Assembly: GCA_012656075.1 (NCBI GenBank)
Contig: JAAKBF010000027.1
Span: 434,001-498,000 of the forward strand
Reading direction: 5' to 3'
DNA: 64,000 bases
Source of the DNA: Phytophthora hibernalis
Taxonomy: Eukaryota > Oomycota > Peronosporomycetes > Peronosporales > Peronosporaceae
Part shown: piece by piece, positions 24,302 through 34,534 of the stretch
Position numbering within the stretch: the first letter of the stretch is position 1
Layout: each line of letters opens with the position of its first letter
Translations under genes and position numbers: made by a program
The notes under the pieces: generated by a model
Databases searched by the model: none
What the model was told of the DNA's origin: nothing
What the model saw: the letters and a program-made list of their open reading frames with translations, nothing else

Positions 24302-25111
24302 CTACAACAATTCAAACGCGGTGGCTGCTACGTGGTTTATACGGCGTTCCAACACGCGTCGCAAGCTTCCAGCCTCTTGAATCTGTATCTTCATCATCTC
24401 TCGAAGTTTTCATTTTCCTCTTCTGCTCTTTGGCGTTGTTCCAACTGCCGCGCAGCAAACGACCCCAGAATTCAGACCTGCGTGACATCACGACAGCGCC
24501 GCCGTTTTCTTCCCCACGTAGCGATGCAGTTTCCAGCGTCTGTAATTGAGCCATTAGTTCATTGACCTCGTCACGTAACTCGATTATCTTCTGTTTGTTG
24601 GAGATTCTCTTCACCCGCTTCGGTTTTTGGGACGATGTTCAAATACTGGCTGCGTGCCCCCATCGGTGGTGTCGACGCATGCAGGCGAGCCATAGCAGTT
24701 GAAATCGAGGTCAGATTCACACTTCAGCCTTTTGGTTGGGCGCGTACATTCCATTTCGATTGACATTTCCGCTATGTCGTGCCAAAACTCCTCGGAGACG
24801 CATAGGAAGTCGGATGTATCTTGAAATTCCGGGTCGTTCATAGGTGTATCGCCGTTAGCATCAGGTATTTCAAGGGAATGGGCGCGAGTAAAGAAACCAT
24901 GTTTTACACGGGAAATTGCCGACGGGACCTTTGCAGGGCAATTTAGAGATCCGCTGTCTAAAACTTGATGTTGCCGAGAGAACGAGACTGAAGCTTGAGA
25001 AGTCATACCCTTAGCTGCCATGACGCAAAAGTCGTTGTGCCGTGGTGCTGCAGATGTCGCATTGGATGCCGAGCCCTGCGATGGTGGTGCTTCACTGCTC
25101 TCGTTAATCAA
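24302..25111 (-). CDS. Short bZIP-like coiled-coil protein, divergent from ABCA copy C
   Basis: About 270 residues. The N-terminal 150 residues are Ser/Asp-rich and unstructured. A Lys/Arg cluster follows (near 24600), then a heptad-like helix (KIIELRDEVNELMAQLQTLE). A Trp-containing segment and a second charged helix (ARQLEQ...ENE...LREM) come next, and the stop is at 24302-24304. Three one-base losses, the first in an A run at about 24632-24636, must be bridged. The same block order is seen in the gene at 32932-34164, so they are paralogs. This one stops before the START-like region and is therefore a short form. The oomycete family is thought to hold transcription-factor-like proteins; DNA binding is inferred only from the basic patch. 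It is divergent from ABCA copy C (871 bp apart). Confidence 0.65.
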
Positions 25112-25982
25112 CTTACATGTTAATCGCCATACAGGACTGAAGTGGATTTTCTCGTCTTGTACATGTACCGGTATTAATACATGTAGTGCGATCTGCTTTG
25201 CAAATCACCACTGCTGTTAAGCGTTCAGGAGTCAATTCTCAGATCGGTGCTGGCAAGTGGATTTTTGCTGGTCTTGACAATGCCTTCTCACCGATCGAAC
25301 AAACTCAACCAGTAAAACCCCGCAGCAAGACTTCTCTGATTGCACCCGCGATGCACCGACCCTGTACGTTGCAGCGATTACGCTGAATAATCAGTCTGAC
25401 AAAATCCAGGGACCCTCGTTCGCGGAGTTGTTGTCCTGTAGACTTGCATCTAAATCTACAATTATGGCTGTAGGGGTTGGCACTGCCAACCTGGCAGAAC
25501 CCGCACTGTCGGTCAGAAACACACCCGGTAAGTGATAATAATCCAGGTTTTGCCATCGGCATCGAAAAGTGGGGACAAGAAGAAAATGGGCCAACCAAGA
25601 TCGCGTACTGTATCAGGCTCGAAAGGCGACAACCAACAGTGTCCGAAAGCGAGACATTTGGTGTGGCAGATGTTTCGGGTAACTGTAAATCGCCCGACCA
25701 AAGTTTACTACACTCGGTTTCAACCAATTGCAGTGCTCAAGTCAGGCTCGATTACACCGAAGACTCAACCAAGAGATTGTGCCACGGCAGTTCATCAACA
25801 TGTGGAGACTCCCCATGTTATACATGTATATGCACCCCAGGTTAAGCCATACCACTCAGCGCTAACCTCAGCACTGCTCAACTCACCTCATTCTTCAATT
25901 CGATACCAAACGCGCACTTCAACAGCAACAACAACTAAATACCTACACACACAAAAGCCAAACAAAGTTGAGTTGCGCGCCG
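25112..25982. other. Divergent intergenic region between bZIP-like gene and ABCA copy C
   Basis: Apart from the initiator at 25886 I see no clear feature. Several overlapping frames on both strands (for example 25305-25727 minus) contain no domain I know. One TACCGGTA palindrome is at 25166-25173. Confidence 0.45.
25886..25900 (+). promoter_or_regulatory. Oomycete initiator plus flanking element of ABCA copy C
   Basis: CCTCATTCTTCAATT is identical over 15 bases to the initiator of the ankyrin/Crinkler gene at 2119. It lies 83 bp upstream of the ATG at 25983. Confidence 0.75.
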
Positions 25983-28900
25983 ATGACTCTCCAGGAGAAG
26001 CTCATGAAAAACTCCGACCAAAACCTGTCCGAGCGACGTACGTCGTGGACATTCATGCGCGCACTGCTGTGGAAGAACTGGCTCATCAAGAACCGCCAGC
26101 CCATTGCGACCGCGTGTGAAATCCTCGTGCCAACCTTCTTCATCCTGCTACTTGGACTGCTCAAATTGATTACAACGACAGTCGAAGTCCCTGCGGGCTG
26201 GAGTGATGATGCCGACAACTCTGCTGGCACCAGCTACAACCTGTTCCAGCCGACGGGCAAACCATCGAGTGGGTCGACACCGACTTGCCCAAGTTCTCTC
26301 TACACGAGTCGACCATGACCGGGTTGATGCTGAAGCTCGGACGACAGTCCATCAACGATGGTCTTCGACTGGAAGAGCTGTCCACCTCAGATCTGGCTGC
26401 CTGCAGGACGGGCATGATGGCTGGTGGGATGGTTGACACGGACACGTCGTCACCCTACAGCGTGCCCACTGAGTGTGCCGACAAGGTGGTTCCCTACAAG
26501 ATCGGCGTAGCTCCCGACAATGCCTTCACGCGCAACTACTTCGCCGAAGCTATGGACATGTGGTACCCCGCATTGACTTGCTGAACTCGTCGACTGAGGC
26601 GCTGACGGTTCCTTCGTTCAAAGAGAGCATCCAGTTCTTCGATACGAATGACGCACTGACAGAGTACGTCAAGAGTGACAACTACGGCGACAACCTTGAC
26701 AACCCGAAGATCTACGCTGCCATTGTCTTCGACTCGGCTCCATCGGGAAATGACATCGGATCGTTCGCTTCGATTGAATATTCACTGCGCTTGAACTCGA
26801 CCAAGGGTGATGGTAGATCCTCTGTGGGTCGGGTGCCAACTACTGACGGCTCCCTCGTCGACTTGGAATCGTTCCAGAAGGATATCGTGACAGACTACTA
26901 CTCGGTCTACACCGTGACGGGTTTCATGACGCTGCAGACGCTCGTCACTCGTTTCGTGACTTGCATGCCCGAGTGGAATTCGGCCAACCAGTCTACCACG
27001 GGAATATGTCAGCGTCCGCAGACCACTGCAGTAGCTTCATCCAACCTTGACAACACACTTCTCGACGTGTTGAGCACAGACAGCCTGGTCCAGGAAGCAC
27101 TGAGCGCACTGGGAACGTCCGGTAGTACAGCAATCTCAAGTATGGTGGCTGGTTTATCGAACAGCACCAAGGAAGCGTTATTGACGCCGCTGCGCCAAGC
27201 TCCTCAGTCCATGCTAGGTGCTACCGTAGCCCCGTTCCCTGTCGATGACTACACCAGCTCGCCATTCTACGCGAGCGTCGCCAACGTTTTCTCGATTGTG
27301 TTCATCATGGCATACCTGTTCACGATCTCGCGCATCTTGGTCGTGCTCATTCAAGAGAAGGAGCTGCGACTCCGCGAGTTCATAAAGATCCTGGGCGTGA
27401 CTGAGAAGACTATCGTTTTGACGTGGTATATCACGTACGCGGCTATCCTGTTCGTCGGTGCGGTTGTTCAGGCACTCGCCGGTCTCGCAGGGTTGTTCCC
27501 CAACAGTTCGTTGATCGTCACGTTCCTCTTCTTCTTCCTGTTCGGACTGAGCGTGCTGGCGCTAGCATTTCTCATCAGCACTCTTTTCAGCAAGGCTCGT
27601 ATTGGTGCTTTCGTGGGTATGGTGGCGTTCTTCGCCATGTACGCTGTTTCGCAAGGGTTTTCGACGGGCACCGCCGAAAGTACGAAGCGGATTGGTTCAC
27701 TTCTCTCCCCGGTGGCTCTCTCGCTCGGTGTGAATGTACTGGCGAATGCAGAAGAAACAGGAGATGGCGTGCAATTCTCCACGATGGACACGCTCAGCGA
27801 CAACTATCGTCTTAGCACGGCGTTGATGATGTTTGCATTCGATACGATCCTTTACACGGTGCTTGGGCTCTATTTCGACAAGGTCATGCCGAAGGAGTAC
27901 GGCACTTCGCTCAAATGGTATTTCCCCGTGTCACCAGCGTACTGGCGGGGTCGCAAGCAACGTCAGGTGACCGTCGAAGCACCTTCTGATGACCTCTTAG
28001 ACAATGTCGCTCTGGATTTGAACCTGGCATTTGAGCCAGTCAGCGCAGATCTTCGACAACAGGAGCGCAATGGAGAAGCGCTTACTGTGCAGCGCCTTCG
28101 TAAGGTTTTCCAGGTGCCTGGAGGTGAAAAGGTTGCTGTGAAAGGCCTTGATATCACGATGTACAAGGACCAGATCACTTGTCTGCTTGGCCACAACGGT
28201 GCTGGCAAGACCACACTAATTTCCATGCTCACAGGTATGACCGCTCCTTCCAGCGGCAACGCCACCTATCGCGGCATGTCCGTGAACGAGGACATGGACG
28301 AGCTGCGCCAATCGCTCGGTATTTGTTTCCAGCACGACGTCCTGTTTCCCGAGCTTTCAGTCCAAGAGCACCTCCAGTTCTTCGGACAGATCAAGGGTAC
28401 GCGAACGAAGAGCTTCAGGCGGTAGTCGATAGACAGATTCGTGAAGTCGGTCTGACTGAGAAGCGCAACTCAAGACCCAATGATCTATCTGGCGGCATGA
28501 AGCGCAAACTATCCGTGGCTGTGTCTCTGCTGGGTGATAGCTCGCTGGTGTTCCTGGACGAACCAACCTCCGGCATGGACCCGTACAGTCGTCGCAGCAC
28601 TTGGGAAATCCTGTTGAACAACCGCAACGACCGTGTCATGGTGTTGACGACGCACTTCATGGATGAAGCTGACATCTTGGGTGATCGCATTGCCATTATG
28701 GCGGAAGGTGAGATGCGTTGCTGTGGCTCATCGCTGTTCCTCAAGAACCGCTTCGGCGCGGGCTACAATTTGACTCTCGTGAAGGACGACGCCAAATGCG
28801 ACGATGACGCCGTGGCTGCCTTTGTGAAATCGCACGTGACCGCCGCTCAGCCTCTGACCAATGTTGGTAGTGAAATTGCGTTCCAGCTGCCTCTGCACAG

Positions 28901-31832
28901 CTCGTCAAGCTTTGCCAATATGTTCGCGGATATGGACAACCAGTTGCAGACGCTGGGGCTCTTGTCATACGGTGTGTCGGTGACCACGCTGGAGGAGGTA
29001 TTTATCAAGGTGGCTGAACTGGCAGATGAGAACAACCAGCACACGCTGGGCAACGCTGTGCGAACGAACACGTCCGAGTCGGGTGGTGAATTCTACCAGC
29101 CATGCGATGAGATCATCACGACAGAGTCGATATTCCAGCGACACCTGCGTGCATTGTTGCTGAAGCGCTTCCGTTATGCCAAGCGAGACAAGAAAGCGAT
29201 CATCTATGTCGCCGCGCTGCCTGTTCTACTCATCGCCGTTGGTTTGGGGATTCTCAAGTCAAGCATGGCGATCAGCGATGACGCATTGAAGCCGCTAACG
29301 ACGGACGCATACTCCGGCAGCGCAACCCCTACGCCATATTTTTGCCAAACAGGGGCTGGCACTGGAGAATGGTGCAGTGAAGTGATGGCCTCGTCCTATT
29401 TTTCCGGTGCCGACGCTCAAGCACTGTCGATCTCGGAACCAGCTTTTGACTCTGACTCGCCGACCGTCTTCGATGTGACCTACACCGACCCGACGATCGA
29501 CACAAATGGAGCCACCGGCTACAGTGTCGCGATGGGCCAACAGCTTTACAACCGCGGGTATGGGAAGGGTGCCGGTCTCGTGGAGGGTCAATATGGCGCC
29601 TACTTGGTGTATGGCGACAGCGACCAGAACTTGTTCGGCTACAACATCTTCACGAACACGACAGCATCCCACTCGTCGGCAATTTTCAAGGCGTTGATGG
29701 ATCAGGCCGTGTATCGTTTCTTCGCTGCTAATAGCTCGAGCAGTTCCTCGACGGTGGATCTGAAGGTGAACAATTATCCGCTTCCATACACTACCGCAGC
29801 GAAAGCTGTGCTCAACTCCAACTCCTCGTTTACTGCGGCTCTCTTCATTTGTATCGCGTTCACATTCCTGCCGGCATCCATCGTGGTCTTCCTCGTCAAG
29901 GAAAAGCAGAAGGAGCACAACTCAAAACACCAGCAGCTTGTATCCGGTGTATCGCTTCCAGCGTTCTGGTTGTCCAACTACATCTGGGATTTCATAATGT
30001 TTGCGTTACCGGGTGTGTGCGCGCTGATTCTGATCAATGTGTTCGGGATCTCCGCTCTGACCGGCCAGGACTGCACGAGCTGCTCATCAGCAACGTTTCC
30101 GTCAGTGGTTCTCCTGTTCATCCTCTTCGGACTAGCGATTTGTCCATTCACATACTGCCTGTCGTTCCTGTTTGAGGAGCACGCGTCTGCACAGACGTAC
30201 ACGATCGTGCTCAACTTTATGATTGGCGTAGTGCTGATGATCACATCCTTCATACTGGATATGTTCAGCTCGACGTCCGACGCAAACTCGGTGTTAAAAT
30301 TTCTCTGGCGATTCTCTCCACTGTTCAACCTCGGAAACGGTCTACTGAGCATGGTTACGAACGACGTCGACAGTATTCAGTACAGTGAAGATGGCACGAC
30401 GAGCCCATTCAGCACGGATGTCATGGGCTTTGAGTTGATCTTTCTTGCGCTCACCGCTGCCGGTTATATGGGCCTGGCAGTGTATATCGACTACGCAAAG
30501 ACGTTTGCGAAAACCAAGGATGAAGTTCATGACCAAGACAACTTCGACGAAAATCACGAAATCGACGAGGATGTCGAGCGGGAAGCGCAGCGTGTTGCCC
30601 GCGGCGAAGCAGACGATGAAGCCGTGAAGCTAGTTGGACTTCGCAAGGTGTATCCTGGAGGCAAGGTGGCAGTCCGCAATCTTTCATTCGGCTTGAAACG
30701 TGGTGAATGCTTCGGCTTTCTCGGAATCAACGGTGCTGGTAAGACCACCACGATGAAGATGCTCACCGGTGACGTTCAGCCGACCCACGGCACTGCTACA
30801 CTTGGTGGTTTCGACATCCTGTCGCAGCAGATTGAGGTTCGTCGCCAGATCGGCTACTGTCCGCAGTTCGACGCCTTGTTCGATTTGCTGACCGTGCGCG
30901 AGCACCTCGAGCTTTTCGGCGCCATCAAGGGCATTCCCCAGTCTTCATTGGACCGCGTCGTCATGGAGAAGATCCAGCAGCTTAACCTCAGCGACTTTGA
31001 GCACAAGCTGGCAGGAAGTCTCAGCGGTGGTAATAAGCGCAAGCTGTCGGTGGCTATTGCCATGATCGGTAACCCCGCCATTATCTTCTTGGATGAGCCC
31101 TCGACGGGCATGGACCCGGTGTCCCGCCGATTCATGTGGGATGTCATTGCCGACATTTCGACCCGAGGCAAAGAGTCGACGATCGTGCTGACGACGCACA
31201 GCATGGAGGAGTGCGAGGCGCTGTGCTCTCGTGTGGGTATCATGGTGGGCGGTCGACTTCAATGTTTAGGCAGTGTGCAGCACCTCAAGTCTCGCTTCGG
31301 CGACGGTCTCGTGTTCGACGTGAAGTTGGACATGCCAAGTACCGACGAGCTGGAGTATCTGGTACAGCACGTCTTCGGCCACGGCAGCGAGTTCGTAACA
31401 CCGGTTGAGCTGGAAGACAAATGCCGCGCATTCGGCAACGCTGGCCTTGCCGAGCGTGTGACCACTTCACATCCGACCGGCTATAGTCTTGCTGCCACCA
31501 TGGAGCGCGACGGGTTCATCCGTGCAGAAGCCTTCTGCTCGTGGTGCATCGAGGAAACGCGCTTTGACGAGTTAAACGACTACCTAGGTCATGCGTTTGG
31601 AGCTGACCAGGTGCAGGTGATGGAACGCCAGAACGACTTCGCTCGCTTCAAAGTGCGCAGCCCAAACAACCAAGTGAAGCTCTCGAAGATGTTTGCGCTA
31701 GTCGAAGACGTGAAGACCAAGATGCACATCCGCGAGTACAGCGTTTCACAGACAACGCTGGAGCAGATCTTCAACGCGTTCGCGAGCCAGCAGGAGGAGG
31801 AGCAGGGCGTCGTTCGCGGAGTCTTCAAGTAA
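25983..31832 (+). CDS. ABCA-type full-length ABC transporter, copy C
   Basis: About 1,950 residues from the ATG at 25983 (MTLQEKLMKN). It is nearly identical to copy A through both nucleotide-binding domains, the large fourth extracellular loop and the 3' UTR (to about 31899). It differs in the second membrane domain (about 29790-30500), where substitutions cluster, and at the very N-terminus. NBD1 Walker A is near 28193 and NBD2 Walker A near 30730. There are three frame breaks: AAA 26259-26261, CCCC 26576-26579 and GGG 28395-28397, each equal to one lost base. Copy A has the uninterrupted frame at all three places, which argues strongly for sequence error. AATAAA-like motifs follow the stop at about 31874. 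Confidence 0.88.
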
Positions 31833-32931
31833 ACGAGAGGTTCCATTTGGATAACCGAACTCCGAAGTGGAAAATAAAAAATGTACTTCAGATTTCAGCA
31901 CAACTTGTCCATCTCTTAGCTGATGATGGATAAACCAAACTCTGTTTGAAATCATAATACGTCACCATACCGGCATCCACACTCAATTGCTGCTATATTT
32001 CAACGCTTCCACGACATTCTTCACGGAGGTAAATCGTCTTGACCATTTCCCAGCTCGCTCTAGAGACCACGGCTGTTAGCGCTACCCCAACTTCCTTAAA
32101 GTCGGGTTCAGACCTTGACCACCCCAGTGCCCTTTATAGGCTGCATCCTTTCACTTCCCCTCTCCGCATCTTGGCCATCGTTTTCAGCTGTTCTCCAGGA
32201 CCGTAGCCCGCAACTTGCACTGTAGAACCAAAGTCTTAATCACGTCCATGAAATTTTGTACTTCGTACAACAACACAAATTGTAGCACCGTCACGACGGC
32301 CAAGTTGTTGCATGCGCCTACCAGCAGCATTGAAGGTACACGCGAGAAAGCATTCTCCATCTTTGTCTTTACGCTTCCGACTACCAGTAGCGCGCGGCAT
32401 GTCCGTGCTATCGTAAGGAGTAGTGGTAATTACAGAAGCCACGTTTTCTTCGGAGGACTCGTCATTTCACAACCTCACAATATCTTCTCCAGCTTGGGAG
32501 AATACGTCCAAGCTACCTAGAGGCTATTTGTTCGCAAAGCTGGGATTGAACTCAGTTGTTTGGAGACTGGGATTATCCATGATACGTGGAATCAACCTTT
32601 TGGTTGAACAGATTTGTTAGGCCGGCAGATATTTTCCTTTGAAGTGACCCTTCGCTTCGAGTTTATTGATGCCAGCTCGCACCCTCAAAGAAGCAATTTC
32701 CACGCACATGAGTTCTTCGCGTTTGAGTGGATCGGAAGGCGTCGTCAGAATTCTTCAGCAATGCAGTCCAAATTGCGTAGCCTGGGATTTGAAGTCTGAA
32801 TCGGCCCGCAAGTATCGAGTGTGATGTCCGGGACTTCAACTGAGTGCGAGCGATTAAATTAACAAGAAGTGAAGTGGAATCGAAAGAGCAGATCAAGCGC
32901 GCTACATCAGATCACCCAACGTTGAGCAACT
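31833..32931. other. Intergenic region between ABCA copy C and bZIP/START-like gene
   Basis: The first 65 bp are the 3' UTR shared with copy A. The middle holds the second copy of the dispersed repeat (32412-32650). A minus-strand frame at 32236-32442 encodes a basic stretch (SRKRKDKDGE) of unknown family, too short to call. The remainder shows nothing I can assign. Confidence 0.45.
32412..32650 (+). repeat. Dispersed repeat, copy 2 (partner of 1691-1909)
   Basis: See the copy at 1691-1909 in opposite orientation. Here the alignment runs from GTAAGGAGTAGTGG to GAAGTGACCC. Small gaps in both copies disrupt any common reading frame. Confidence 0.55.
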
Positions 32932-34164
32932 TCAGCTGCGTCCCTTCTTACAAGCCTCGTCCAGCAATATGCTTTCCACTTGGTTGAAAATGCGCGATAT
33001 CGACTCGTCCCACACAGCGATCGCGACGTCCAAATTTACAGACAAACGAAGTCTATGACCCGCTGCTAGCCCTTCATCGTTGCCTTGTTGCGCTGAAATG
33101 GTTTTGGATGAGCGTCGTTTCTTCTCCAAAGCTGCTACATCCCCGCGGCAAATTTCAAGGAACAGCGTCGACGTCGCTGTCACGCCGACAGGCTCCGCAA
33201 CATAGAGCCTTGGCTCCATGTAAGTTCGATAGATAAACACAGTCCGTGAGCCTCCAACATATCGCCGCACGACTTTCCGCACTTTGACAGCAGTCAAACT
33301 GCTGCTCGAATGCGTCGCAAGGAAGCTGACCACGGCCGTATCTGTGTCTCCTTCCGACTTCTGCTCGCGATAGTGTCTGCTTTAAACCCGCCGGCATTTC
33401 GCAGCCCCAGCAGCTCTAACTGTCCTAGAGCCGCCCACACTGCCTCGTTCACCATGTCGACACTAAAGGCACGACCTCGCGCCGCGAGAGCTCGAAACAG
33501 ACCCCGTTCAGCACTTTGTTGTCTGTCCGGCGTCTCCGCCCTGGACAAGAGATGTTCTGCATCCCCTTCTCCTGGAACACTGCGTCCATCGTCCCGTACA
33601 GTTCATCACCTGTCGTAGCATACGTCCAAAAGCGTCCGCTCTCTCCTGCACCTTGACAGCCAGCGGTCGAGCCACCCTCTGCTTCTTCTGGATGGCGCCT
33701 CCCACCATCTTCTGCAGCTCCTGCAGTGCACACAACAGTATCAGCCTCTAGCAGTAGACAGCTCTGCATCTCTCTACTGGCCCAACCTGGAGCCTCGTGC
33801 GGTGCTGGAGCAGGTCGCGCAGACTTTCGGCCTCTTCGGTCTGCGTCGCCATCTCGCGCAGTTTCGCGTTCTCGCGCTCGGAATTCCGCCGTCGCTCCAG
33901 TTGGCGGGCGGCGATCTGCTGCCACATGCACGAGGTCGTCGTCTGCGTCCGGGGAGCCACTTGCTGGCGGAGACTCTCGAGCGCGTGCAGCTGCGCCGTC
34001 AACGCGCGGACTTGGGCGTGCAGCGCGTCGATCTTGTGCTTGGACGTGACGCGCGTGGCCCCAGACGAGGCGGCGGCGGTGTCGACTGGGGCCTCCATGA
34101 GGTCGCTCCAGACCAAGTCGTCCAGGAAGGCCTGCAGCTCCATGTCACACTCACTGAAGCGCAT
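32932..34164 (-). CDS. bZIP-like coiled-coil / START-like domain protein, divergent from ABCA copy D
   Basis: Exon 1 (34164-33787) carries an acidic start, a short basic stretch (RVTSKHK), a leucine-rich helix (ALHAQVRALTAQLHALE) and a second charged helix (ARQLERRRNSERENAKLREM). An intron at 33786-33721 (66 bp, GT-AG, acceptor CTGCAG) joins it in phase to exon 2 (33720-32932). Exon 2 continues into a region with DELYGTMDAVF, an aromatic segment and YVGGSRTVFIYRTYMEP, the layout of the oomycete START-like family. Exon 2 has three frame breaks, each one lost base (near 33620, 33545 and 33345). It is paralogous to 24302-25111, which lacks the C-terminal half. The full-length genes at 54660 and 57583 share the layout. 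The role is probably regulatory; the lipid-binding nature of the C-terminal domain is inference. Confidence 0.7.
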
Positions 34165-34534
34165 ACCGGTAATGTGAAATTGCGTAGGGGCCTCTGATTA
34201 CCTCCGCGTGGCGTCCGAAGTGATGACAATCGCGCAGAAAAATCGTGGGCCAGATTGCTGACACACTGCGACTCATACTCGTTGTACTGTGGTTGACCAC
34301 TACCCCATGCAGCCAGGATAAACGGTCACCGACTCACCGCGTGATCAGCGGACAAACAAGGAGAGCTCGACGTTTACCCATGTGGATTTTCCTGACTCGG
34401 GGCCCACAGCACGAAACGATTATCGTAATCGGGTCGTGCAAATTGTTTGCCACTGCTTCAATTTACGAAACCAGGCAAAGGCACCGCATTCTCCATTTCG
34501 CCATCTCGCACGCAGTCTGCTGTCGACTGCTGCC
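34165..34534. promoter_or_regulatory. 370-bp divergent promoter region of bZIP/START-like gene and ABCA copy D
   Basis: The plus-side initiator GCATTCTCCATTT (about 34486-34498) fits the oomycete Inr plus CAWTT flank except for its first base, and lies 37 bp before the ATG at 34535. A TACCGGTA palindrome sits at 34164-34171, right at the start codon of the minus-strand gene. The small distance makes shared control of both genes plausible. Confidence 0.6.

Noticed and set aside
25305..25727. 140-residue minus-strand frame in the promoter region of ABCA copy C
   Set aside because: No motif recognised, and overlapping frames of equal length exist on the other strand.
29295..29918. Long antisense open frames over the ABCA genes (also 36946-37620, 30854-31243)
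   Set aside because: They mirror strongly biased codon use in the sense genes and contain no domain; the same shadows recur in all four copies.
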